Shown: positions 8,587-16,874, counted from the stretch's first letter. The stretch: DNA of 64,000 nucleotides from Dorea phocaeensis (GCF_900240315.1 NZ_OEPZ01000001.1:186001-250000), one strand, 5' to 3'. Program-made: numbers and translations. The notes: generated by a model from the sequence alone, not told the origin.

Positions 8587-9879
8587 ATGAAAGCAAAAAA
8601 GTATTTATGGTCAATCATCTGTGTGTATATGTGTTATCTGACACACGGAATTCAGGCGCTTATTCTTGGACAGAATAACATTAACTTTGCAATTCAGTGG
8701 GGATTTGATATGTCCAACCCTGAATCAGCAGCTTATGCAGCAGGACTTGCAGCAGTAAGTACTGCAATTGCGTGGACAGGATTTGGTAAATTCGTCAGCG
8801 TATGGATCGGAGGAGAGATCTCTGACCGTGTAGGACGTAAGAAAATGATGGTTGGTGGAGCTGTACTTTACATCATCTGTTTCTTGGGATTCTTATTTAC
8901 ACAGAATGCATTAATCGCATCTGTATGTGGATTCTTAACAGGTGTTGCAACATCTGGATTCTGGGATGCAGCAGGATACCCGGCGGTACAGGAAGCATGC
9001 CCGGCAGCACCAGGATCTGCATTAATTGGAATTAAGTTCTTCGTATCTTTATCCGGTATGGTATATCCATTGATGGTAGTACAGAATGCAAGCAATGGGA
9101 ACTGGAAGATGAACGTAATTATTCCACTTGTAATGTCCTTCGTATGTCTGGCACTTGCACTGATCGCACCATTTGTATACGATGATCAGAAGAAGGCAGC
9201 AAAAGGAGAGGCAAATAAAGATCACAATGCAATTCAGGATGAAATTAACGCAGCGAAAGCAGCGATGCTTCAGAAGCCAAACAAATTAGTTGTATTCTTG
9301 ATCATGTTCTATGCATTCTTATGTATGGCAATCATGTATGGTGCACAGCAGTACACCAAAGCATTCGGATTATCTGTATGTGGACTTTCCGAGATGCAGG
9401 CGGCAGGTATGACATCTATCTACACAGTAGGTTCACTTTGCGCAGTACTGTTCTGGGCATTTATGATGGGAAAATTAAAATGGAACCCATTAAAAGTTAT
9501 TTTGATTGACTCTATTTGTACAGCAGCAGCACTTGCAGCCGTATTATTCATCCATCAGGTAGCAGTAATCTACATTGCAATTACAATGCTTGGATTTTTT
9601 GCAGCAGGTGGAGCGCTTCAGACAGGACTTGCAGTAGTACAGTTATTCAATCCAGGACCAAAAGGAAGAAACACAGGTATCTACTATACCTTCATGGGAG
9701 CAGCAAGCTACCTGATTCCGGTTGTAGCAGCACAGCTTACAAAGGCATCTGGAGAGGCAAACGCAGTTTATACATTAATGATTATGTTATTAGTATTTGC
9801 AGGACTTGCAATTTTAAGTTCTCTGTATCTGGTAGCTCAGCATAAGAAGATTTTTGGAAAGAGCGCACTTAGCAAATAA
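8587..9879 (+). CDS. MFS transporter, YdiN/YdiM-like, copy 2
   Basis: 430-residue near-duplicate of the transporter encoded immediately upstream, with the same 12-segment layout and motifs. It has its own ribosome binding site (AAAAGGAGAAG) and reads QNNINF and KFVSV where copy 1 has Val and Ile. Changes in the first codons (GCA/AAA/TTA here; GCT/AAG/CTA in copy 1) are synonymous, so both copies look under selection and neither is decayed. A hairpin terminator separates the two genes, so they may be expressed at different levels. Substrate as for copy 1: probably an organic acid of the quinate/shikimate type, inferred from neighbours and from YdiN-like sequence. Confidence 0.9.
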   Translation: MKAKKYLWSIICVYMCYLTHGIQALILGQNNINFAIQWGFDMSNPESAAYAAGLAAVSTAIAWTGFGKFVSVWIGGEISDRVGRKKMMVGGAVLYIICFLGFLFTQNALIASVCGFLTGVATSGFWDAAGYPAVQEACPAAPGSALIGIKFFVSLSGMVYPLMVVQNASNGNWKMNVIIPLVMSFVCLALALIAPFVYDDQKKAAKGEANKDHNAIQDEINAAKAAMLQKPNKLVVFLIMFYAFLCMAIMYGAQQYTKAFGLSVCGLSEMQAAGMTSIYTVGSLCAVLFWAFMMGKLKWNPLKVILIDSICTAAALAAVLFIHQVAVIYIAITMLGFFAAGGALQTGLAVVQLFNPGPKGRNTGIYYTFMGAASYLIPVVAAQLTKASGEANAVYTLMIMLLVFAGLAILSSLYLVAQHKKIFGKSALSK

Positions 9880-9903
9880 GACGGTTTACAGATTGGTTGA
9901 TAC

Positions 9904-9941
9904 AAAGAGAGATTCTGGTTCAGTGGGCAGGATCTCTCTTT
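9904..9941 (+). terminator. Hairpin terminator after MFS copy 2
   Basis: A perfect 10-bp stem (AAAGAGAGAT 9904-9913 with ATCTCTCTTT 9932-9941) has an 18-base loop and ends in four Ts. It is a plausible end of the enzyme/MFS transcription unit before the TRAP genes. Confidence 0.6.
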
Positions 9942-10031
9942 TAGCGCGGAGAGTTAGTAATTGATGGATTTTGTGTATGGATCTGTGAAGAAGTATTCAT
10001 TAGACAGAGTCTCTTTTGCATGTTAAATTAT

Positions 10032-10063
10032 AAACAAATAGTTGTTTGTTAAAAGACAAACAA
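10032..10063 (+). promoter_or_regulatory. Overlapping inverted repeats upstream of the TRAP operon (candidate operator)
   Basis: Two inverted repeats share one arm: AAACAA (10032-10037) with TTGTTT (10042-10047), and TTGTTTGT (10042-10049) with ACAAACAA (10056-10063). They lie 20-50 bp before dctQ. They could be a repressor or activator operator, or mutually exclusive RNA hairpins. No convincing -35/-10 pair was found in the 203-bp gap, though TAGACA at about 10000 is a possible -35. Confidence 0.35.
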
Positions 10064-10082
10064 TGCGGAATGGAGGATCATC

Positions 10083-10571
10083 ATGAAAGTACTAAAGTGG
10101 TTGGATGACTATCTGGAAGAAGCTTTATTGCTTGTACTGTTGTGTGCGATGACTTGTATTATGGGAGTTCAGATTACAGCAAGATATGTATTTTCTTCTT
10201 CGTTATCTTGGTCAGAGGAGATTACAAGATTTATGTTTATCATCTCTGGTTTTTTAAGTGCAAGCTTCTGTATCAAGAAGAGTGCATCTGTGAAGATTGA
10301 TCAGTTAGTGGGTATGCTTCCTGGGAAGGGTGTTCACTATTTCCGCCTGATCAGCTATACCATACAACTTATATTTTTTGCATACTTAATTCCGTTTGCA
10401 TGGAATTATATGATGGCACAGGTGGAGAGCGGACAGTTGAGTCCTGCGTGTGGAATTCCGATGTGGATTATCCAATCCTCTGCTGTGATCAGTTTTGCAT
10501 TATGTGTATTTCGATTGATTCAAAAATGGGTTCAAAGAGTAGAAATGATTCTAGGAAAGGAGGAAGTGTAA
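10083..10571 (+). CDS. dctQ: TRAP transporter small permease (DctQ family)
   Basis: 162 residues with four predicted membrane segments, matching the small subunit of tripartite ATP-independent periplasmic transporters. The DctQ-type sequence VQITARYVFSSSLSWSEEITRFMFI is present near residues 30-55. It pairs with the large permease and is thought to link it with the binding protein. GGAGG at 10072-10076 is the ribosome binding site. Its stop is one base before the dctM start, so translation is coupled. The three TRAP genes occur in the order Q-M-P and form one unit. Confidence 0.9.
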   Translation: MKVLKWLDDYLEEALLLVLLCAMTCIMGVQITARYVFSSSLSWSEEITRFMFIISGFLSASFCIKKSASVKIDQLVGMLPGKGVHYFRLISYTIQLIFFAYLIPFAWNYMMAQVESGQLSPACGIPMWIIQSSAVISFALCVFRLIQKWVQRVEMILGKEEV

Positions 10572-10572
10572 G

Positions 10573-11862
10573 ATGTCAGCCGGATTAGTACTGTTTTTGT
10601 TTTTTGTATGTTTATTGATTGCAATACCGATTTCGACTTCTCTTGGAATCGTGTCCGTATTACCAGGAGCATTTGATGCTTCCTTTACTGCAAGCGCAAC
10701 TTATGTCGTGCGTTCGATGTTTGGAGGGCTTGATAGCTTCCCTTTGCTTGCCGTTCCAATGTTTATTCTTTCTGGTATTATTATGGCAAGAGGAGGAATT
10801 TCAAAGAGACTGTTTGATCTCTTCTCTTATTTTATAGGAAAGAAGACGGCTGGACTTCCATGTGCGGTTGTAGTTACTTGTCTGTTTTACGGAGCGATCT
10901 CAGGCTCAGGTATTGCGACAGTTGCAGCTGTTGGAAGTATGACAATCCCACTTTTGGTAAACTTAGGATATGATAAGAAATTCTGTACGGCGTTAGTTGC
11001 TGTTGCAGGAAGTTTAGGTGTTATCATTCCGCCTAGTATTCCATTCATTATGTTCGGTATGGCATCCGGAGTATCTGTAAGTGATATCTTCCTGGCAGGT
11101 ATCGTACCGGGACTTTTAATTGGCGGAATGTTAATGGTGTATGCTGTTGTATATTGTAAGAAGAATGGTGAAGATAAAGAGAAGATTAATCATGAGATTG
11201 ATCAGTTAAGAGAGCAGGGATTATGGAAAGTATTCAAGAGTAGTTTCTTTGCAGTACTTTCTCCAATCATTATTCTTGGTTGCATTTATTCAGGAATCGC
11301 ATCTCCGACAGAAGCGGCAGTTATTTCTGTATTTTATTCTTTGATTGTCAGCTTATTTATTTATAAGTCCTTGAAGTTCAAAGATCTTTATCCGGTATTT
11401 GCAGAAGCAGTAAAGACCTATGCTCCGATTCTCTTTATTCTGGCAGCGTCTATTGCATTCTCACGTGTACTTACGTTGATGCAGATTCCACAGACGATTA
11501 GCGGCTGGATTCTAGAGAATTTCTCTAGTAAGGTAGTGATCTTAATTGTTGTAAATATCTTCTTATTACTGGTTGGAATGATCATGGATACGACACCTGC
11601 GATCTTGATTCTTACGCCGATTTTGATGCCAATTATGACAGGAATCGGTGTGAACCCAATCCACTTTGGTGTTATGATGGTTGTTAACCTGGCAATTGGA
11701 TTTGTAACTCCTCCGATTGGAGTGAACCTGTTTGTGGCAAGCTCTTTGACAGATATTCCGGTCGTGGATATTGCAAAGCGTGCACTTCCACTGATTGGAT
11801 ATTTCTTAATTGCATTGTTACTGATTACGTTTATTCCACAGATCAGTCTGATCTTGTTATAA
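10573..11862 (+). CDS. dctM: TRAP transporter large permease (DctM family)
   Basis: 429-residue hydrophobic protein with 12 or so membrane segments. It is the ion-coupled channel subunit of a TRAP uptake system for small carboxylates. Family motifs are visible: the GAISGSGIATVAAVG stretch in the first half, IPPSIPFIMFG, and PTEAAVISVFYS in the second half. AAAGGAGG lies just upstream, inside the end of dctQ. Together with dctQ and dctP it would import an acidic substrate with sodium. Two different import systems in one island (MFS pair and TRAP) may serve related substrates or different affinities. Confidence 0.92.
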   Translation: MSAGLVLFLFFVCLLIAIPISTSLGIVSVLPGAFDASFTASATYVVRSMFGGLDSFPLLAVPMFILSGIIMARGGISKRLFDLFSYFIGKKTAGLPCAVVVTCLFYGAISGSGIATVAAVGSMTIPLLVNLGYDKKFCTALVAVAGSLGVIIPPSIPFIMFGMASGVSVSDIFLAGIVPGLLIGGMLMVYAVVYCKKNGEDKEKINHEIDQLREQGLWKVFKSSFFAVLSPIIILGCIYSGIASPTEAAVISVFYSLIVSLFIYKSLKFKDLYPVFAEAVKTYAPILFILAASIAFSRVLTLMQIPQTISGWILENFSSKVVILIVVNIFLLLVGMIMDTTPAILILTPILMPIMTGIGVNPIHFGVMMVVNLAIGFVTPPIGVNLFVASSLTDIPVVDIAKRALPLIGYFLIALLLITFIPQISLILL

Positions 11863-11874
11863 GGAGGAGAGAAA

Positions 11875-12900
11875 ATGAAAAGAATATATCGCGCAATTAT
11901 TGTTGTTGCTCTTCTTGGAATTACCGCAGGCGTCATCGCTTTTGGCGCTACCGGGTCCTCCCGAAAACAGTCGGAAGAAGAGGAGCAGCGGTATGCATGG
12001 CCTTTGGCTACCTGTAGTACGGAAGAGACGATTACTCACGTGTTTGCTTCTACATTTGCAGAGGAAGTTGGAAAATTAAGTGATGGAAAGATGAAGATTC
12101 AGGTATATCCGCAGAGTACACTAGGTGGAGACCGTGAGCTTCTGGAAAGTTGCAAAGACCAGGATATCCCATTCGTTGTGCAGTCGCCGGCCCCACAGGT
12201 AAGCTTTATGCCGGAACTCTGTGTATTTGATATTCCATGTGCATTTGATGATATTGATGATGCTAGAAAGGCAGTTGATGGAGAAGAATTCCAGAAGATT
12301 ATTCAGGGGATTTATAAGAATGCCGGATATCAGCTGTTAGGAATGGCAGATCAGTGCTACCGTGTCATGACTTCAGCAAAGCCGTTTGATGGATTTGAAA
12401 GCTTTAAGGGACAGAAGATTCGTACGATGGAGAACCCATACCACCTTCAGTTTTGGAAGGCTCTGGGGGCGAATCCCACACCAATGACCTTCAGTGAAGT
12501 GTATATTGGTCTTCAGCAGGGAACCATCGATGCACAGGAGAATGCTTATGAATTATTGGTAAGCGCAAAGCTTTATGAACAGCAGGAGTATGTCATTGAG
12601 ACAAATGCAGTACCTGACTATGTAACCTTGATTGTTAGTGATAAGTTCTTGGAAGGTCTTAGTAAAAAGCAGCAAACAATCATTCGCGAGGCAGCTGCAA
12701 ACGCACAGGAAGCAGCCAGAGAGCAGGCAGATGAGCGCCGTGAGGAAAGAAAAAAGACTCTGGAAAAAGAAGGAATGACAATCATCGAACCAGATGATGA
12801 GACATGGAAAGAGATGCAGGATGCCTGCGCACCGGTATATGAAAATATCCGAAAACAGGCAGGAGATAAACTGGTAGATCTCTACATGGGAACAAAATAA
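11875..12900 (+). CDS. dctP: TRAP transporter substrate-binding protein (DctP family)
   Basis: 341-residue extracytoplasmic solute receptor. An N-terminal basic-hydrophobic signal (MKRIYRAIIVVALLGITAGVI) is followed by the DctP fold. The conserved region GQKIRTMENPYHLQFWKALGANPTPM carries the Arg that normally salt-bridges the ligand carboxylate, and the downstream YIGLQQGTIDAQEN is typical. There is no lipobox Cys near the signal end, although many Gram-positive binding proteins are lipoproteins; it may stay membrane-bound through an uncleaved signal. The C-terminal third is strongly charged and probably helical. AAGGAGGAG precedes the ATG, 12 bp after dctM. A carboxylate ligand is expected from the family. 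Confidence 0.9.
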   Translation: MKRIYRAIIVVALLGITAGVIAFGATGSSRKQSEEEEQRYAWPLATCSTEETITHVFASTFAEEVGKLSDGKMKIQVYPQSTLGGDRELLESCKDQDIPFVVQSPAPQVSFMPELCVFDIPCAFDDIDDARKAVDGEEFQKIIQGIYKNAGYQLLGMADQCYRVMTSAKPFDGFESFKGQKIRTMENPYHLQFWKALGANPTPMTFSEVYIGLQQGTIDAQENAYELLVSAKLYEQQEYVIETNAVPDYVTLIVSDKFLEGLSKKQQTIIREAAANAQEAAREQADERREERKKTLEKEGMTIIEPDDETWKEMQDACAPVYENIRKQAGDKLVDLYMGTK

Positions 12901-12931
12901 AAAGAATATAAGAAGAAATGTTCTAGAAAAG

Positions 12932-12974
12932 ATACCCTCTTGCATATGCTGTTATCAGCAGAACAAGGGGGTAT
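12932..12974 (+). promoter_or_regulatory. Hairpin ending in the spoIVA ribosome binding site
   Basis: An 11-bp stem (12932-12942 with 12964-12974, one G-U pair) has an inner GCTG-TTAT-CAGC stem-loop. The 3' arm contains AAGGGGG, the apparent ribosome binding site of spoIVA, and ends 4 bases before its ATG. It could end dctP transcripts, hide the spoIVA start on readthrough transcripts, or both. Confidence 0.55.
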
Positions 12975-12978
12975 TTGT

Positions 12979-14451
12979 ATGAATCCATTTCAGCTATACA
13001 AAGATATACAAGCCAGAACGCACGGAGAGATTTATATTGGAGTGGTAGGACCGGTAAGAACAGGGAAATCTACGTTTATCAAACGGTTTATGGATGTGCT
13101 GGTGCTGCCCAATATGGAAGATTACAACGACAGAGAACGGACGAAGGATGAACTGCCGCAGTCCGCGTCAGGACGGACGATTATGACGACGGAACCTAAA
13201 TTTATTCCCAAAGAGGCGGCCGTGATAAGACTGTCGGATGACGTACAGGTGAAGCTTCGGCTGATCGATTGTGTGGGGTATATGGTAGACGGAGCTTCCG
13301 GTCATGTGGAAGGAAGTGCAGAGCGCCAGGTGCGTACACCCTGGTTTGACCATGAGATTCCTTTTACCAAGGCGGCGGCTATTGGAACCCGCAAAGTGAT
13401 TCACGATCACTCCACGATTGGAATTGTGATTACAACAGATGGAAGTATTACCGATCTTCCAAGGGAGAGTTACAGAGAAGCCGAAGAAAAAGTTATTCAG
13501 GAATTAAAAAGTATCGGGAAGCCGTTCGTAGTGCTGGTGAACTCGAAAAAACCGTACTCTGAAGAGGCGAAGGCGACAGCGGAAGAACTGCAAAAGAAGT
13601 ATCAGATTCCGGCGATGCCGGTCAACTGTGAGCAGTTGAAGGAAGAGGATATCTGTCACATCATGGAGACGGTGCTCTATGCGTTCCCGGTTTGCGAGGT
13701 TCGTTTCTTTGTTCCCAAATGGGTGGAGATGCTTCCAAGAGATCATCGGATCAAACAGGATCTGCTAATACATATCAGAGGGATTTTGGATGGATTCGGT
13801 GAGATTCGGGATGCGGCATCAGGGATTGCGCCGGTAGAGAGTGACTATATTGAGGAAATGAAGGTGGATCACATTGCTATGGACAGCGGGTGTGTGGATG
13901 TACGTATCCAGGTGGCGGAAAAGTATTATTATGAAATGTTAAGCGAGATGACTGGCACCCCTATCGCAGGCCAGTATGAGCTGATTGCCGCCATGAAAGA
14001 GCTTTCTGAGTTGAAGACAGAGTATGAGGGAGTACGGGATGCATTTGCCTCCGTGCGGATGAAAGGTTACGGTGTCGTCAGTCCGGCGAAAGAAGAGATT
14101 GCGCTGGATGCGCCGGTTCTGATCAAGCAGGGCAATAAATACGGAGTGAAGATTCGTTCCGAGGCGCCGTCCATTCATCTGATTCGCGCCAATGTAGAGA
14201 CGGAGATCGCCCCCATCGTCGGAAATGAGCAGCAGGCCCAGGATCTGGTTCGATATATCAAAGAGGCTGGAGAGGAAGAAGGCGGAATCTGGAAGACAAA
14301 TATCTTCGGAAAGACAGTGGAAGAACTTGTGATGGACGGTATGCAGCAGAAAATTGCGATGATTGGTGATGAGAGTCAGGAGAAGCTGCAGGATACCATG
14401 CAGAAAATTGTAAATGACAGTAATGGTGGGATGGTGTGCATTATTATTTAA
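12979..14451 (+). CDS. spoIVA: Stage IV sporulation protein A (coat morphogenetic ATPase)
   Basis: 490-residue SpoIVA, the ATPase that polymerises on the forespore surface to form the basement layer of the spore coat. The Walker A motif GPVRTGKST is at residues 24-32, with Lys30 at the same number as in B. subtilis. The DCVGY Walker B region, the middle domain and a conserved hydrophobic C-terminus ending GGMVCIII are all present. Start ATG 12979 is chosen because MNPFQLYKDIQ matches the family and AAGGGGG lies just before it; upstream in-frame Met codons add an unconserved leader. Its presence marks a spore former. A sigma-E promoter could not be recognised upstream. Confidence 0.96.
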   Translation: MNPFQLYKDIQARTHGEIYIGVVGPVRTGKSTFIKRFMDVLVLPNMEDYNDRERTKDELPQSASGRTIMTTEPKFIPKEAAVIRLSDDVQVKLRLIDCVGYMVDGASGHVEGSAERQVRTPWFDHEIPFTKAAAIGTRKVIHDHSTIGIVITTDGSITDLPRESYREAEEKVIQELKSIGKPFVVLVNSKKPYSEEAKATAEELQKKYQIPAMPVNCEQLKEEDICHIMETVLYAFPVCEVRFFVPKWVEMLPRDHRIKQDLLIHIRGILDGFGEIRDAASGIAPVESDYIEEMKVDHIAMDSGCVDVRIQVAEKYYYEMLSEMTGTPIAGQYELIAAMKELSELKTEYEGVRDAFASVRMKGYGVVSPAKEEIALDAPVLIKQGNKYGVKIRSEAPSIHLIRANVETEIAPIVGNEQQAQDLVRYIKEAGEEEGGIWKTNIFGKTVEELVMDGMQQKIAMIGDESQEKLQDTMQKIVNDSNGGMVCIII

Positions 14452-14459
14452 TCCCGGCA

Positions 14460-14488
14460 TAGTCAAATACACTTTTTTTTGCTATAAT
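14460..14488 (+). promoter_or_regulatory. Sigma-A type promoter for the lrgAB-like pair
   Basis: TAGTCA (14460-14465), a 17-bp spacer with a T8 run, and a perfect TATAAT (14483-14488) lie about 50 bp before the next gene. Confidence 0.6.
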
Positions 14489-14538
14489 AATAAAACGTGA
14501 AAGTAAAATAAGAGATAGAAAGACGGGGACGAAAGAGA

Positions 14539-14925
14539 ATGAATATGAAGATACTAAAACAGCTCACGCTGATTCTTGCAATCTGTCTGGCTGCGGAGGC
14601 TTTGGTAGCATTTCTACCTTTTGCATTTCCCAGCAGTGTGGCGGCAATTCTGATTCTTGCGATTCTGCTTGGCGCTAAGCTTTTAAAAGAGCAGCAGATT
14701 CAGGAGACTGCCGATTTTATGTTGAAGAACATGGCGCTGGTGTTCGTGCCGCTGGCCGTGGGAATGGTGGAAGACCTGGAGCTGTTGAAAGGGCAGGCGG
14801 CAGGATTCCTGATTGTGGTAGGAATCTCCTTGATTTTAACATTCCTGGGAACATACGGAACGGTAAGGCTGGTTCAGAAGTGTATGAGTAGGCTTATGAA
14901 GAAGGGAGGAAAGAAGCATGAGTAA
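14539..14925 (+). CDS. CidA/LrgA-family membrane protein
   Basis: 128-residue membrane protein with four hydrophobic segments and a basic tail. It belongs to the CidA/LrgA holin-like family, recognised from the FPSSVAAILILAILLGAKLLK and MALVFVPLAVGMVEDLELL regions. Members act with an LrgB-type partner and have been linked to murein hydrolase control and, more recently, to pyruvate or other small-acid transport. It overlaps the LrgB-like gene by 8 bases, so the two are translated together. AGAAAGACGGGGACGAAAGAG upstream is a poor but possible ribosome binding region. The function in this organism is not fixed by sequence. Confidence 0.85.
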   Translation: MNMKILKQLTLILAICLAAEALVAFLPFAFPSSVAAILILAILLGAKLLKEQQIQETADFMLKNMALVFVPLAVGMVEDLELLKGQAAGFLIVVGISLILTFLGTYGTVRLVQKCMSRLMKKGGKKHE

Positions 14926-15607
14926 GGTGTTTTATGACTTGTGTGCCAATCCCTTTTTCGGGCTGTTTCTGACGGTGGGAAGCTTCTATATCGGGGATTT
15001 GGTAGCGAAGAAGGTGAAATCTCCGCTGGCGAATTCGCTGTTGATTGCGATGATCATTTGTGTGGCAGTATTGAAGCTGTTTCACATTCCGTATGAGGAT
15101 TATATGAAAGGGGCGCAGTATGTGACCTTCTTTCTGGTACCGGTAACGGCAATGCTTGGACTTTCCATTTATCGGCAGAGAAAGGTGCTGAAGGAAGAAT
15201 TTTTCCCAATTGTGATCGGGTGTCTGGGCGGAAGTCTTCTGTCCATGGGAAGTACGGTGATCCTTTGCCGGATGCTGGCGCTGCACAGTGAGATGTTATA
15301 TTCCCTTTTTCCGAAGTCAGTGACGACAGCTATAGCCATTGACGTGTCTACCCAGTTGGGAGGACTCAAATCAGTGACGATGATGGCGGTGGTGATCTGT
15401 GGTACGGCCGGGGCGATTCTGCACCCGATTATTATCCGTATGCTTAGGCTGAAGGATCCGGTGGCAATCGGTGTGGCGTTCGGTACGGCGAGTCATGCCG
15501 TTGGTACAGCCAAAGCATTGGAGATAGGAGAAGTGGAAGGCGCCGTCAGCGGTGTGGCAGTGGGAGTTGCAGGAATCTGTACGGTAATGATTGCATTATT
15601 TATATAA
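14918..15607 (+). CDS. LrgB/CidB-family membrane protein
   Basis: 229-residue polytopic membrane protein of the LrgB family. It has the conserved central region with SLFPKSVTTAIAIDVSTQLGG and the C-terminal GVAFGTASHAVGTAKALE motif, both diagnostic. It is the partner of the LrgA-like protein encoded just upstream; a GGGAGG ribosome binding site lies inside the end of that gene. Together they probably form a membrane complex for small-acid flux or cell-wall hydrolase control, as in related pairs. No lytS/lytR regulator gene is adjacent. Confidence 0.88.
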   Translation: MSKVFYDLCANPFFGLFLTVGSFYIGDLVAKKVKSPLANSLLIAMIICVAVLKLFHIPYEDYMKGAQYVTFFLVPVTAMLGLSIYRQRKVLKEEFFPIVIGCLGGSLLSMGSTVILCRMLALHSEMLYSLFPKSVTTAIAIDVSTQLGGLKSVTMMAVVICGTAGAILHPIIIRMLRLKDPVAIGVAFGTASHAVGTAKALEIGEVEGAVSGVAVGVAGICTVMIALFI

Positions 15608-15660
15608 AAAGGGTAGTATAAAGATACATATTTATAAACGAAAGATCTTGGAGGTACAAT

Positions 15661-16131
15661 ATGAGAGTTGCGATTATCACAGCAAACACAGAAATATACA
15701 GAGAGACAGAGGCAGATGAGTCTGGCGCTGTTATCAGAGAGATGATGAAAGAGGCAGGATGGGACATCGTGTTTCAAAAGGCGTTGCCGTTAGATAGAAA
15801 AGTGCTGGGAACTGTGATGCAGAGAATGGCAGACGGTCATTTGACAGATCTGATCTTAACGACAGGGGGCGCCGGATGTAAGCCTCAGGACTGCACGCCG
15901 GAGGCAACGAAGGATATTATTGACCGGGAAGTTCCGGGAATTCCGGAGGCAATGCGGGCACACACGATGAATCTGACGATGCGTTCTATGTTAAATAGGG
16001 GGACGGCGGGGATCCGTGGAGATGTGCTGATTATCAATCTTCCTGGAAAGGCAAAGGCTGTGAAGGCCGATCTTCGTTATCTTCTTCCAGAGTTGAACCA
16101 CGCAGTAGAAGTGGTTAAGGGAGATGTCTAA
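15661..16131 (+). CDS. MoaB/Mog-fold molybdopterin-binding-domain protein
   Basis: 156-residue single-domain protein of the MoaB/MogA family, which adenylylates molybdopterin in cofactor synthesis. The typical LTTGGAGCKPQDCTPEA loop and the NLPGKAKAVKADLRYLLPEL C-terminus are visible. No other molybdenum-cofactor gene lies in the window, so this may be a stand-alone member whose role is cofactor synthesis elsewhere-encoded or something different. The TTGGAGGT ribosome binding site lies 5 bases before the ATG. The following gene starts 2 bases after its stop. Confidence 0.82.
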   Translation: MRVAIITANTEIYRETEADESGAVIREMMKEAGWDIVFQKALPLDRKVLGTVMQRMADGHLTDLILTTGGAGCKPQDCTPEATKDIIDREVPGIPEAMRAHTMNLTMRSMLNRGTAGIRGDVLIINLPGKAKAVKADLRYLLPELNHAVEVVKGDV

Positions 16132-16133
16132 AC

Positions 16134-16874
16134 ATGCAGGAACCGATGTCGGGACTGACGCAGAAGGTACAGGTGACTTATCTGGCGCACAGCGGATTTG
16201 CAGTAGAGATCGGAGAGAAGGTATTGATTTTTGATTACTATGAAGGCGATCTTTCCTTTATCTCTACGAAGAAACAGGTATACTTTTTTGCAAGTCATGC
16301 GCATTATGATCATTTTAAGAGAAGAATTTTTCAGTGGGCGGACAAGTGTGAACATGTCCGCTACATTTTGTCAGACGATATTCAGGCAAAAGGACCGAAG
16401 GGGCAGACTCTTAAGGTCCAGGCAAGGCAGAAATCAAAGCTTGATGATCTGAAGATTCAAACGCTTCGCTCTACAGATCAGGGAGTGGCATTTCTGGTGG
16501 AGACGGAAGGGATACGCCTCTATCATGCGGGAGACTTGAACTGGTGGCACTGGGAAGAAGAGGGGGAAGTTTACAATGAGAGAATGCGCCGTAATTATCA
16601 GCATGAGATTCGAAAAGTGCTGGAAGGACGGCGGATTGATATTGCGTTTCTTCCTTTGGATCCTAGGCAGCAGGAGCAGTACAGTCTGGGGCTGGATTAC
16701 TACATGAGACATACCCAGACCCGTTATGTATTTCCAATGCATATGTGGGAAAAATACGAAACCTGCGAAAGGTTTCTTAAGGATCCGGTATCAGAGGATT
16801 ATCGAGAAAAAGTGCAGCGGGTGATAGGTCCGCAGCAGAAGTTTGAACTGAAAGGAGAGACTGCATGCAGGTAA
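16134..16874 (+). CDS. Metallo-beta-lactamase-fold hydrolase (UlaG/YtkL-like)
   Basis: 246-residue hydrolase of the metallo-beta-lactamase superfamily. The metal motif is SHAHYDHF near residue 48, with a later [12 protein letters not shown] Asp/His and a C-terminal MHMWEKY His. Similar small proteins include L-ascorbate-6-phosphate lactonase-like and YtkL-like hydrolases; the substrate cannot be assigned. The ATG follows the previous stop by 2 bases with GGGAGATG upstream, and the gene overlaps rnhA by 10 bases, so the three genes form one unit. Confidence 0.8.
   Translation: MQEPMSGLTQKVQVTYLAHSGFAVEIGEKVLIFDYYEGDLSFISTKKQVYFFASHAHYDHFKRRIFQWADKCEHVRYILSDDIQAKGPKGQTLKVQARQKSKLDDLKIQTLRSTDQGVAFLVETEGIRLYHAGDLNWWHWEEEGEVYNERMRRNYQHEIRKVLEGRRIDIAFLPLDPRQQEQYSLGLDYYMRHTQTRYVFPMHMWEKYETCERFLKDPVSEDYREKVQRVIGPQQKFELKGETACR

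Larger units (their letters stand above)
7119..9879 (+). repeat. Direct tandem gene duplication (two 1293-bp MFS genes, 1468-bp period)
   Basis: The two MFS genes are the same length and nearly identical. The differences I see cluster at the ends: about five in the first 30 bases, five more up to base 7532 of copy 1, and three after base 8302. Between 7533 and 8302 and the matching bases of copy 2 I see none. The sequences before the two ATGs and after the two stops are not alike, so the repeat is confined to the genes. This end-weighted divergence fits an older duplication kept alike in the middle by gene conversion. Confidence 0.92.

Noticed and set aside
12902-12978. Sigma-E-type promoter before spoIVA (CATATGCT at 12943 as a -10)
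   Set aside because: No matching -35 was found at the proper distance; the bases belong to the hairpin just upstream of the gene.
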